From the NCBI GenBank assembly GCA_036397475.1, contig DASWIV010000009.1, forward strand, positions 1 to 13,094: a DNA stretch of 13,094 nucleotides, in the 5' to 3' direction. A program made the position numbers and the translations under genes. The stretch is from DASWIV01 sp036397475. GTDB taxonomy: Bacteria; JAJVIF01; JAPKYR01. The notes under the pieces were generated by a model that did not search any database, was not told the origin of the DNA, and saw only the letters and a program-made list of their open reading frames with translations. This document shows, piece after piece, positions 6,352-13,094 of the stretch (position 1 is its first letter; every line of letters starts with the position of its first letter).

Positions 6352-7384
6352 TACTGGTGGAATCCTCTTCAGGGTAGATGGCTCCAGGCAGCTTGGGCTT
6401 GGCCACATTTCCCGGTGCATCTCACTTGCCGACGCAATCAGGTCTCAGGCTCCGGAAATGCGCATAGGTTTCGCGGTAAAGGAATTTCCCGATTGTGAAA
6501 AATTATTTGAGGGAAGCGGATTCGACGATTGCGTTGTGCGGCTGCCGGTGAAAGACGATATAGAAATTTTCGCCCGAATTGTGAAGGAAACCAGCCCGAG
6601 CGCGATTGTCGCCGATATCGACCTTCGAGGCAAAGTCGAAAAATTTCTCGGTTCAATTTTTCCAGGGCCGATACTGGTCAGCCTGCATGAACACAATTAC
6701 CCTGTATTCGGCGGTGATATCGTCATCGCTCCGACAGTACGTCCGATGGAAATACTGTCGCATGGCACCATGGGTGTTACTCATTTCTCAGGAGCCGATT
6801 ACGTGATATTGCCTCCTGATATTACCTCTCTTAAGAATAATGTCGAACCGGCCAAAAAGAAGGTCAGCAGGGGATTTGTCAGTACTGGCGGAAGCGATCC
6901 GACCGGACTCACAATACACATTATAGAATCGCTCAAGGATCTTAACGACACCACCATCAACTGGAAAATTATCATCGGCCCGGCGAGCGGATACAGATCC
7001 GAAGCCTTGTCCGGTACTGCGCCTGAAAATGTAGAGTTGATCAATGGAGGAGATATATCTCGCGCGGATTTTCTTGAATGGATGAGCGCCGCTGACCTCC
7101 TGATCTCAAATGGCGGGACCACCCTCTATGAATCACTCTCGCTCGGACGTCCAACACTCGCGCATTACCAGAACGAGTTCGAGGCTGAAGTTATTGATAT
7201 CCTTTCCGATGAAGGAGCCTGCGTGAAAATTCACAGCTGGGTTGTAGACCAGGCTGCGGAACAGATCGGGTTATTGGCAGGGAGCAGTGATCTCAGGTCG
7301 AGTTATTCAAAAAAGGCAATGAAATTAATCGACGGGAAAGGCTCAGTGCGGATCGCCGGGATGATCCTGGCCAGGATTAAATAA
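6344..7384 (+). CDS. PseG-like UDP-sugar hydrolase (GT-B fold)
   Basis: A 346-residue cytosolic protein of the PseG family, related to MurG-like GT-B glycosyltransferases. In pseudaminic acid synthesis PseG hydrolyses the UDP-linked 2,4-diacetamido-trideoxy sugar, giving UDP and the free sugar. Seen: FRVDGSRQLGLGHISRCISLA at residues 9-29, including the GxGH histidine (H21) equivalent to the family's proposed catalytic His; GADYVILPPDI (150-160); STGGSDPTGLT (180-190), the nucleotide-side loop; and ISNGGTTLYESLSLGRPTL (254-272), typical of the nucleotide-binding C-terminal domain. It is the last gene of the operon, starting 8 bases inside the previous one. None of PseB, PseH, PseI, NeuB or PseF is adjacent, so the classic pseudaminate pathway is not encoded here and the exact substrate is open. 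A glycosyltransferase role is less likely given the strong PseG motifs. Confidence 0.85.
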   Translation: MADTGGILFRVDGSRQLGLGHISRCISLADAIRSQAPEMRIGFAVKEFPDCEKLFEGSGFDDCVVRLPVKDDIEIFARIVKETSPSAIVADIDLRGKVEKFLGSIFPGPILVSLHEHNYPVFGGDIVIAPTVRPMEILSHGTMGVTHFSGADYVILPPDITSLKNNVEPAKKKVSRGFVSTGGSDPTGLTIHIIESLKDLNDTTINWKIIIGPASGYRSEALSGTAPENVELINGGDISRADFLEWMSAADLLISNGGTTLYESLSLGRPTLAHYQNEFEAEVIDILSDEGACVKIHSWVVDQAAEQIGLLAGSSDLRSSYSKKAMKLIDGKGSVRIAGMILARIK

Positions 7385-7412
7385 AAAAAAACGACCCCGT
7401 AGCGGAGCCGTT
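7383..7412 (-). terminator. Intrinsic terminator of the minus-strand lipoprotein gene
   Basis: Read on the minus strand, an imperfect GC-rich hairpin (7412-7390; outer arms AACG/CGTT, inner CCG/CGG, two mismatches, small loop) runs directly into a tract of nine T residues. It starts 22 bases after the TAA of the gene ending at 7435. On the plus strand the hairpin is not followed by a T-run, so it would stop the plus-strand operon poorly. Confidence 0.75.
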
Positions 7413-7434
7413 GAAATATTCAGAATTTAAAAAA

Positions 7435-9564
7435 TTATTTAAGGACAGCTCTAATTCTGACCTCATCGATCAGCCAGCCACCGTCTGCATAGTCCGTATC
7501 GCCACTGGCGGCTCCAAATCCAAGAGCCATCTCTCCCGCAGATACCAGCGGGGCCGGGATATCGATATAAGATGTATACAGCGGGGATGGAGTATTCGCG
7601 GCCGAGAATACCTGCTGCGGATACATGCCATTGTTAGAGTCCGTCAACGCGCCATCGTAGCCATCTCCACTGGTAATCGGGATCTCAATCGCGGATACCG
7701 AGTCGAGAGAATTGGATGGACCGATCTTGACGTTTCCGCCCATTGTAAGAGGATCGAAAGAATATGAGTGATCGATCTCAATTGTCGCGGTTGCCACAAT
7801 ATCCGGAATTCTGACGAATCCGGCGACAAGGAGACCCTGAGAATTGATGCCTACTCCGCCTGATGGCTGCTGCCAGAGCGCTCCGATTCCAGTCAAATTG
7901 GAGCCGTTATCGGTACCCTGGTAAACAGTCCAGAAAGTATCACCACTGAAATCCGTAACGCCCCATGAAGTAAGACCAGCCTCCTCGAATGTCTCTTTGA
8001 ATACGATGCAGTTGAGATATATCGGCAGCACCTGGGCGATTGCCGGCGCAACACAAACTTCGTCATAAACGAGGCATTCAATAATAAGAAAATCATATGC
8101 GTCGAATACAGGATCGGTGAAATCGACAATCAACTGCCCTGCGCCATCGCCAGGATTGTTGTCGTATCCAGGGACGGACTGGACCGTTCCCGGAATTCCG
8201 ATTCTCCAGTGATAATCAAGCACACCGGTTCCACCTGTTACGGTTACGCCGAATGTACCATCAGTGTCGAGAAGTGTATCCGGGCACTGCGTGGTTCCAC
8301 TGACAATATTAATACCGCTTGTAACTTCAGGACAGTCAGCCGGAGCTATATCGCTAATTGAGGCTGTTGTCCTGTTTATTGCTGATAGTGCGGCGGCCTC
8401 CGGGTAAGGAGTAGGTCCAACAATCTTGTAATCGGTAGGATCCGCACTCTCGACAATTACCCATACAGGAACATCGTCGTTCGAGTCGAGATTTACAGCC
8501 GGAATGGTTACGGTGTAAGAGCCATAGCCGCTTCCCGGGGTTGTTGTTATCGATGGCGACGAATCGACATTCGGACTGCCGAGTACAGGAGACTCAATAA
8601 TTACCGCGGCAACTTCGCTGCCGATATTATTTCCGCCCTGCCAATCGAAAATATCGACATTGACGACCAAATCTCCGCCTTCCTTTTCGGCGGTCCAGTA
8701 CATGGTGCTATCGGAAGTGTCGATTCTCAGGTTTGAAGCTTCCTGGATGTTCGCTTCCGGTGGGAAATCGGCAGGGATCGGATCTTCGACACCCGAGCCT
8801 TTCCAACTGGCGGCAACCACATACTGATATTTCAACACCGGATTGCCTCCGGCATCGCCGAACAGAATTTCAACCCGGCGCTTATTGGTAGACCCGGACG
8901 TAAATATCGCTCTGTTAGCCTGGTTAGCTGCGAGCCAGTTTCCGACATCGGCATCGGAAGCCAGGCCATCAGCGAACAGTTTGTACGGATTCAGGGTTGC
9001 GGTAGGATTCGGAATGTTTCCAAGAGCGCCTCCCATGTAGCCGAAAGCACCATCGCCGGTAAATTCCTGGGCGTTATACCACCGAGTCCAACCGTCGCCA
9101 TTTGTCAGAAGGGTATTCTGATTTTCGACCGGATAGGTCAGGGTGGGATCGTAATCGAGCCAGACGAATCCGTCCGACACCATTACGAGATGTACATCGA
9201 ATCCCGGGAACTTGGGTTTATTGGGAATAGGATGCGTGATTTCAACATCCACCCCCACCGTGTGATCGGTGAAAAGCGTTGAGAAATCAAAATTCGATAA
9301 TTTCAGGGTAGCGGGATTATTGTTCATGAACACGTTAACGTTCATTCTGAACAGGGATGTCCTCGACGGAACGACTTCCATCTGTCCTGTGGTCGTATCC
9401 AGTGAGACATCGTAGACTCCCCATACCTGCCTGGTATTACTGTCCTGGACTGTGTGATCGTCCGGAGTAAGTGTGGGAGCAGTTGGTGTTGTGCCCGACT
9501 GGCTTGAACAGGATACCAGTACTACTAATAATAGGCACAATATCGCGTAAAACGACGCGCGCAT
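7435..9564 (-). CDS. Large multidomain lipoprotein, paralogue of the 10132-12642 product
   Basis: A 709-residue predicted lipoprotein. Residues 1-18 are a signal peptide with lipobox VLVSC (C19), then a Thr/Pro-rich linker. Residues about 47-390 form an N-terminal region shared with the lipoprotein at 10132-12642. Hallmarks are VWGVYDVSLD, LFTD followed by VDVEITHP, GFDVH, DGWTRW, GALGNI and NPTATLNPYKLFADGL. About 410-517 is a beta-rich PKD/Ig-like segment with several Cys. About 519-709 resembles a jelly-roll binding module, starting FKETFEEAGLTSW and ending GGWLIDEVRIRA. No catalytic motif is seen; a cell-surface or periplasmic structural or binding role is an inference. The start has an excellent Shine-Dalgarno, AAGGAGGT, 9 bases upstream. 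The gene converges on the four-gene operon and diverges from its paralogue. Confidence 0.9.
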   Translation of the reverse strand: MRASFYAILCLLLVVLVSCSSQSGTTPTAPTLTPDDHTVQDSNTRQVWGVYDVSLDTTTGQMEVVPSRTSLFRMNVNVFMNNNPATLKLSNFDFSTLFTDHTVGVDVEITHPIPNKPKFPGFDVHLVMVSDGFVWLDYDPTLTYPVENQNTLLTNGDGWTRWYNAQEFTGDGAFGYMGGALGNIPNPTATLNPYKLFADGLASDADVGNWLAANQANRAIFTSGSTNKRRVEILFGDAGGNPVLKYQYVVAASWKGSGVEDPIPADFPPEANIQEASNLRIDTSDSTMYWTAEKEGGDLVVNVDIFDWQGGNNIGSEVAAVIIESPVLGSPNVDSSPSITTTPGSGYGSYTVTIPAVNLDSNDDVPVWVIVESADPTDYKIVGPTPYPEAAALSAINRTTASISDIAPADCPEVTSGINIVSGTTQCPDTLLDTDGTFGVTVTGGTGVLDYHWRIGIPGTVQSVPGYDNNPGDGAGQLIVDFTDPVFDAYDFLIIECLVYDEVCVAPAIAQVLPIYLNCIVFKETFEEAGLTSWGVTDFSGDTFWTVYQGTDNGSNLTGIGALWQQPSGGVGINSQGLLVAGFVRIPDIVATATIEIDHSYSFDPLTMGGNVKIGPSNSLDSVSAIEIPITSGDGYDGALTDSNNGMYPQQVFSAANTPSPLYTSYIDIPAPLVSAGEMALGFGAASGDTDYADGGWLIDEVRIRAVLK

Positions 9565-9581
9565 AAGGTTATAACCTCCTT
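9565..9581 (-). promoter_or_regulatory. Strong Shine-Dalgarno embedded in a palindrome
   Basis: On the minus strand AAGGAGGT (9581-9574) sits 9 bases before the ATG at 9564. It overlaps the perfect 12-base palindrome AGGTTATAACCT (9577-9566). In RNA this can form only a small 4-bp hairpin with a UAUA loop, which would cover the GGU end of the ribosome site. Confidence 0.7.
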
Positions 9582-9609
9582 CAATGTACTACCGCACCGT
9601 TATAAGAAT

Positions 9610-9630
9610 TAACCTTTATTAAAAAGGTTA
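9610..9630 (-). repeat. 5' leader hairpin TAACCTTT / AAAGGTTA
   Basis: Perfect 8-base inverted repeat arms (9630-9623 and 9617-9610) around a 5-base loop. The predicted transcript start is near 9632, so the hairpin would lie at the extreme 5' end of the lipoprotein mRNA. Both arms recur in complementary form around the Shine-Dalgarno at 9565-9577, allowing alternative pairings. A protein-binding operator is an equally good reading. Confidence 0.5.
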
Positions 9631-9638
9631 CAGTTAAG

Positions 9639-9644
9639 ATTATA
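9639..9644 (-). promoter_or_regulatory. -10 box for the minus-strand lipoprotein gene
   Basis: A perfect TATAAT lies on the minus strand at 9644-9639, about 75 bases upstream of the start codon. The best -35 at a 16-base spacing (CTGGAT) is poor, so the promoter may depend on an activator or an alternative sigma factor. Confidence 0.45.
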
Positions 9645-10032
9645 CCCATCCGGGCGAAAAATCCAGTGTTCAGGCATGAAAGAGTGTAAAAAGGGAGGAA
9701 AAAGGAGAGCCTGTCTGATTATTCAGGTGGAGATTGTCCCAGAGATTTCGTCTGGGAAGAAAAGTCTCATTATTTCTTTCATATCCTCCGTATCCTCGAT
9801 TTTCTGTTGGTTTTGGTGTCTATCGACCAATCTTCTCTAAATGCAATCACAGTTGGTTCGTGCTCGATTATAGGGAGACTTAAATCGAAGATTATTGAAA
9901 TAACTGGTAATATAACTTTAAGGATATTGCGGGTTTGTTCATTACCCCCATGATACGCAAATTATGCCTGCACAGTCTTAAGGTATTCTGTCGTTAATTA
10001 ATCCTGCGCATGATTTTCATCCCCATATCCCA

Positions 10033-10038
10033 TATAAT
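10033..10038 (+). promoter_or_regulatory. -10 box for the plus-strand lipoprotein gene
   Basis: A perfect TATAAT sits 93 bases before the ATG at 10132. Hexamers at 16-17 bases upstream (ATGATT, TGATTT) match the -35 consensus poorly. The AT-rich surroundings make chance matches likely. Confidence 0.35.
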
Positions 10039-10089
10039 ATAAATAGCTGACTTAAAACGGGTAATATAAAATTAGGCAAAGTGCCATAT

Positions 10090-10110
10090 TCCTGAAATCT
10101 GTTTCCAGGA
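10090..10110 (+). other. Leader hairpin upstream of the ribosome site
   Basis: TCCTGAAA (10090-10097) pairs with TTTCCAGGA (10102-10110), giving an 8-bp stem with a one-base bulge and a TCTG loop. It ends 10 bases before the Shine-Dalgarno GAGGTGA (10121-10127) of the lipoprotein gene. It could stabilise the mRNA 5' region or be a protein site; there is no T-run, so it is not a terminator. Confidence 0.35.
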
Positions 10111-10131
10111 TAAAAAATCTGAGGTGACTTA

Positions 10132-12642
10132 ATGTACCGCCCTCTTCATTATTTGCTTGTGCTGGTGTTGCTTGCACTGGTACTTGGCTGTTCATCCGGG
10201 TCAAATGACCCGTTCACTCCATCGTTAACCCCTGAATTAAATACACAAGCCGATACCGTTCCCCAGAATTCTTTCAAAGACCTCTGGGGCTGGTGGGAAG
10301 TACAACTGGATGTCGATAATCAGACAGCCGAAATTATTCCCATGAGGGGAGCCATGTTCAGAGCGAATGTGACTCAATGGCTCCAGCCTCCGGCGGGAAA
10401 ACTCAGCAACTTGAAAATCGATGTTGTCGACGTCTCAAATTATTTTACCGATGGCAGCATCGATGTGGACGTGACCCTGTTTCATCCATTCCCGGGTTTT
10501 ATAATTTACACGGGTTTCGATGTCCATGGTGTTTTCATGCACAACGGCACAGTTTCGGATTCAGTGGATGGATCCCTAACTTACAATATTGATAATTCCT
10601 CTGGTGCGATTCTCAAAAACGCTGATGGAATGACCCGGTGGTTCAATTCGTCAGAATTTTCCGGAGGGATTCCGATTCTGGGATATACGCCAGGAGCACT
10701 TGGAAATATTGACAACCCTACCGCCACCCTTAATCCCTATAAATACTTTGCCGATGGGCTTGGAAATACAGACGAGATGCGATCGTTCTATCTTGCAAAT
10801 TATGAAAACAGGGGAATGTTCGCGTCGGGAGCTGCGAATACCAGGCGGTATGAGCTCCAGTTCGAGCACGACGGAGTGTCACCGATTCTTACTTATCAGT
10901 ACGCTGTTATTGCCAGCTGGGAAGAGCCTGATCCGGCGTTATCCGGTGATCCGGACATTGTTGACGTGCCATCCGATTTTCCGGTAACCGCAAATCAGCT
11001 TGAACCGATTCACATCGCGGTGGAGGATCTTTCCACCCTATGGTATGCAAATGACGCCGACAAAGGTGGAGAACTGAGACTGAAAGTAGAAATTTTCCGC
11101 CCGGATTTCGGTCCGATCATGCCGAATAAAATGAGAATCTCGTCCTGTTCGTCATGTGGAATATATCCGGTGGTAGTCGAATACGATGCTGCACAGCTGG
11201 AAGCAATGAAAAACCTCAGTGGCATTTCGCCAGTATCGTCCATCTACGAGGTTGAGATCGGAGGAATCGATCCGACTGCCAGTGGAATGGCATCGTACCT
11301 GATCGAGGTAGAACCCAATGAACCTGCGACTTACGACCAGGGATTCGGTATGCCGAATCCCGAGGGAGCGGCACTTGCCGCATATATGCTCGGTTGGGTG
11401 AATATCGGTACGCAACAGGGATGTACTCCGCCGGTGGCGTACGCTGAAGCGACGTCGAGCACTGAAATTGCGGCGGGCAATACTGTAGATTTCGATGCAT
11501 CCGGCACTACCGGTACTCCTCCGCTGGAATGGGAATGGGACTGGGATGGCGATGGCACGTACGATGAAACTACACAAAGTGCGACCATAACTCACCAGTT
11601 CGATGACGCCGGATTGTTTGATGTAATGTGCAAGGCGACAAATCCATGCGGCGAGGATGAGATAGATGAACCGATAACTATCGCGGTTTGCGGTTCCGGT
11701 ATTCCTGTTTACGACACAACTTTCGCTGGAACAACCGGTGCTCCATATTATTACATGGACCTGGAAGCGACTGTGAACGATCCCAATCCAAAGCTGGTCG
11801 CACCGGGAGCATTTTCATCGCCAACGACAGAAAGAAGGATCATGCTTGCATCTATAACCAATCCGTCGGTGACGGTCGCGTCGTACGAGTATACGGGCAC
11901 CGGTCAGATCGGATCGGGACTAGGAAGGACATTTGTTGATGGCAGCGACCCGGGGATTGACAGAATTTTCTTTGTGTCGAATACATCGGCGTCTCAGCCA
12001 AATTACGTCGAGTGGAACGGTTCATCATTCTCCAACGAAACAACCCTGCCGTCCTGCGGATCGGGAATATGGTCTCTGACGGTAACCGACGAAGGCGATG
12101 TTATCGCGCATAACAGTATCGGCCCAACATCGTCTGTGTTCATGTGGGATAAGTCGAACGGATATTCATGTTCCACTATTTTTACTTTCACCAATACCGC
12201 GGGTAGTGTTCCTTATGGAAATTTCGGAAATCTTCTTAAGATCGCCTACGATCCCGCGACTGAACTGGTGCTGTTCCCGGTATCTAATAATCTGGTTTCT
12301 ACAGGCGGGCAGCTCTACGGGTTCACACTGGCTGGAGTACGGGATTTCGCCGATACAAATGTTTACGAAGCGAATGTAAATCCCGGTTCGTTCCAGCTTG
12401 GAGTTACGGTTGATTACTCAAGTCCGACCTGTAGGGTGCTTTTCCATGGCAATCCGAACGGGACGCTGTTCTGGTCGGCGAGATATTCGAACGGATTAAC
12501 AGGCAAGACTATAATGCAGACAACAATGCCTGCTGATTCCTACGGTGGTAAATCAGGTGCGTTTGCAGGAGATTATTTCTTCACAAACACAAACAACTGG
12601 AATTACTGGGCTATCCGCCGCCCGCTTCCAACAGACTGGTAA
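10132..12642 (+). CDS. Large lipoprotein with conserved N-terminal module and PKD domain
   Basis: An 836-residue predicted lipoprotein. The signal peptide ends in lipobox LVLGC (C20). Residues about 50-420 match the N-terminal region of the 709-residue lipoprotein encoded at 7435-9564, including LWGWWEVQLD, YFTDGSIDVDVTLFHPFPG, GFDVHGVF, DGMTRWFN, GALGNIDNPTATLNPYK and YFADGL. A PKD-type Ig-like domain follows (about 434-519), with FDASGTTG and WDWDGDGTYD, the latter also a possible calcium-binding stretch. Residues about 525-836 are beta-rich, with repeated segments such as RIFFVSNTS and VIAHNS suggestive of a propeller-like fold, but I recognise no family there. GAGGTGA 4 bases before the ATG is a near-perfect Shine-Dalgarno. 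A terminator follows 26 bases after the stop, so it appears monocistronic. A surface-exposed binding or structural protein is an inference. Confidence 0.9.
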   Translation: MYRPLHYLLVLVLLALVLGCSSGSNDPFTPSLTPELNTQADTVPQNSFKDLWGWWEVQLDVDNQTAEIIPMRGAMFRANVTQWLQPPAGKLSNLKIDVVDVSNYFTDGSIDVDVTLFHPFPGFIIYTGFDVHGVFMHNGTVSDSVDGSLTYNIDNSSGAILKNADGMTRWFNSSEFSGGIPILGYTPGALGNIDNPTATLNPYKYFADGLGNTDEMRSFYLANYENRGMFASGAANTRRYELQFEHDGVSPILTYQYAVIASWEEPDPALSGDPDIVDVPSDFPVTANQLEPIHIAVEDLSTLWYANDADKGGELRLKVEIFRPDFGPIMPNKMRISSCSSCGIYPVVVEYDAAQLEAMKNLSGISPVSSIYEVEIGGIDPTASGMASYLIEVEPNEPATYDQGFGMPNPEGAALAAYMLGWVNIGTQQGCTPPVAYAEATSSTEIAAGNTVDFDASGTTGTPPLEWEWDWDGDGTYDETTQSATITHQFDDAGLFDVMCKATNPCGEDEIDEPITIAVCGSGIPVYDTTFAGTTGAPYYYMDLEATVNDPNPKLVAPGAFSSPTTERRIMLASITNPSVTVASYEYTGTGQIGSGLGRTFVDGSDPGIDRIFFVSNTSASQPNYVEWNGSSFSNETTLPSCGSGIWSLTVTDEGDVIAHNSIGPTSSVFMWDKSNGYSCSTIFTFTNTAGSVPYGNFGNLLKIAYDPATELVLFPVSNNLVSTGGQLYGFTLAGVRDFADTNVYEANVNPGSFQLGVTVDYSSPTCRVLFHGNPNGTLFWSARYSNGLTGKTIMQTTMPADSYGGKSGAFAGDYFFTNTNNWNYWAIRRPLPTDW

Positions 12643-12667
12643 GTAAATTTTAATGATGGAATTACAC

Positions 12668-12693
12668 GACGCGTGAATGCGCGTCTTTGTTTT
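12668..12693 (+). terminator. Intrinsic terminator after the PKD lipoprotein gene
   Basis: A perfect 6-bp GC-rich stem GACGCG/CGCGTC (12668-12685, six-base loop) is followed immediately by TTTGTTTT. It lies 26 bases after the TAA at 12642. Confidence 0.85.
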
Positions 12694-13094
12694 ATCCGGG
12701 GACACTTTATGAGTGAACAGTAATCTAAAAAAACGCTAATATCCGATAAAAATTGAAAAATTATGGCATTTTAGTTGACACTATTAAGCTAAAGTGTTAT
12801 AGAACATAGACTGAAATTTTTGAAAGGGAGAAGCCAATTTTTTTTTAATGACATGCTTACTAATAACCACATAACAGGAACCCAGAGCATCAGGCAGATG
12901 CTGCGCGTTCGCACCGTTTCGATCGCGGGCGTCCTTTCTGCGTCTCAGGGGACCCGTGTGTCCATTTCAGGAACGACGTGTGTCAATCTGCTCGATCCTG
13001 GAAAACTGCGGGGGTTCTGTATCCATTCGGAGGTGTCGTTGAAATAACACGACACATAAATCTCAAGAAGGATATTGAACCCTCGGACAAAAGT
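12694..13094 (+). other. Region downstream of a strong promoter with no recognised gene
   Basis: After the promoter comes AAAGGGAG (12823-12830), a T9 run, then two candidate reading frames. One uses TTG 12820 or ATG 12853 and ends at 13047 (75 or 64 residues, no recognised motif); the ATG is 22 bases from the purine-rich box, too far for normal initiation. Another is open from 12867 to the window end and could start at GTG 12978 behind an AGGA; it ends with GVLYPFGGVVEITRHINLKK, which looks protein-like. A 6-bp hairpin AGCATC/GATGCT lies at 12886-12902. The region may be the leader and 5' end of a gene continuing to the right, a small gene, or a non-coding RNA; I cannot decide. Confidence 0.35.
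12775..12803 (+). promoter_or_regulatory. Near-consensus sigma70 promoter
   Basis: A perfect -35 TTGACA (12775-12780), an ideal 17-base spacer and -10 TATAGA (12798-12803) make this the best promoter in the window. The spacer holds a short inverted repeat, ACACT/AGTGT (12778-12782 and 12793-12797), flanking AT-rich sequence, which could be an operator. The predicted start is near 12810. Confidence 0.75.

Larger units (their letters stand above)
9645..10131. other. AT-rich divergent intergenic region between paralogous lipoprotein genes
   Basis: No convincing ORF is present on either strand. Visible structure comprises a perfect 7-bp hairpin TCCCAGA/TCTGGGA (9737-9757, 7-base loop, no T-run), an AT-rich stretch from about 9895 to 10080, a TTAATTAA palindrome near 9995, a -10-like TATAAT at 10033-10038 and a leader hairpin at 10090-10110. 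The stretch is long for such a compact region and probably holds two separately controlled promoters. I see no tRNA, repeat array or riboswitch class I recognise. Confidence 0.5.

Noticed and set aside
3219..7384. Classical pseudaminic or legionaminic acid operon
   Set aside because: Only a PseG-like protein and an aminotransferase fit; the dehydratase, acetyltransferase, NeuB/PseI synthase and CMP-transferase are missing, so the standard pathway is not claimed.
7411..7767. 118-codon plus-strand reading frame after the PseG-like gene
   Set aside because: It is antisense to the conserved C-terminal domain of the 709-residue lipoprotein and has a low-complexity Arg/Ser/Ile-rich composition typical of shadow frames.
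9737..9757. TCCCAGA/TCTGGGA hairpin as an intrinsic terminator
   Set aside because: No T-run follows on either strand and no gene ends upstream on either side; it is noted only as an unexplained hairpin.
12820..13047. 75-residue small protein as a definite gene
   Set aside because: The TTG start lacks a spaced ribosome site, the ATG at 12853 is too far from the purine-rich box, and the product has no recognisable feature; it is described only as a possibility.

Overview
The window looks like chromosomal DNA of a Gram-negative (diderm) bacterium. Three genes encode exported lipoproteins with clear lipoboxes, Shine-Dalgarno sequences are mostly strong, and several sigma70-like promoters and intrinsic terminators are visible. 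I cannot assign a phylum. The two large lipoproteins match no well-known family I recognise, which suggests a poorly characterised lineage. There are no RNA genes, transposases, phage genes or CRISPR arrays.

Layout. (1) Positions 1-1693, minus strand: feoA followed by feoB, a ferrous-iron uptake operon. feoB runs off the left edge, so only its first 451 codons are present. A promoter and a perfect 19-bp, 9-1-9 palindrome resembling a Fur box precede feoA. (2) 1920-3149, plus: a lipoprotein with sialidase-like BNR (Asp-box) repeats. (3) 3219-7384, plus: four overlapping genes forming one operon. They encode a DegT/DnrJ/EryC1-type PLP aminotransferase, a DRE-TIM pyruvate aldolase related to 4-hydroxy-2-oxovalerate aldolase, an unrecognised protein with a Rossmann-like pattern, and a PseG-like UDP-sugar hydrolase. 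(4) 7435-9564, minus: a 709-residue lipoprotein, converging on the operon across an intrinsic terminator. (5) 9565-10131: a 567-bp AT-rich divergent intergenic region with promoters and hairpins. (6) 10132-12642, plus: an 836-residue lipoprotein with a PKD domain whose N-terminal half is paralogous to that of the minus-strand lipoprotein. (7) 12643-13094: a terminator, a near-consensus promoter, then sequence with no recognisable gene.

The most interesting part is the four-gene operon. An aminotransferase plus a PseG-like hydrolase suggests release of an amino sugar from its UDP carrier. A pyruvate-type aldolase could then extend the free sugar aldehyde by three carbons to a 3-deoxy-2-ulosonic acid. 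No PEP-dependent NeuB/PseI synthase or CMP-transferase lies nearby. This may be an unusual route to a sialic-acid-like or other amino-sugar acid. The aldolase has Tyr where characterised relatives have the catalytic His, and the third protein seems to lack the glycine-rich loop of its fold. The pathway is inferred from family membership and operon structure, not demonstrated.
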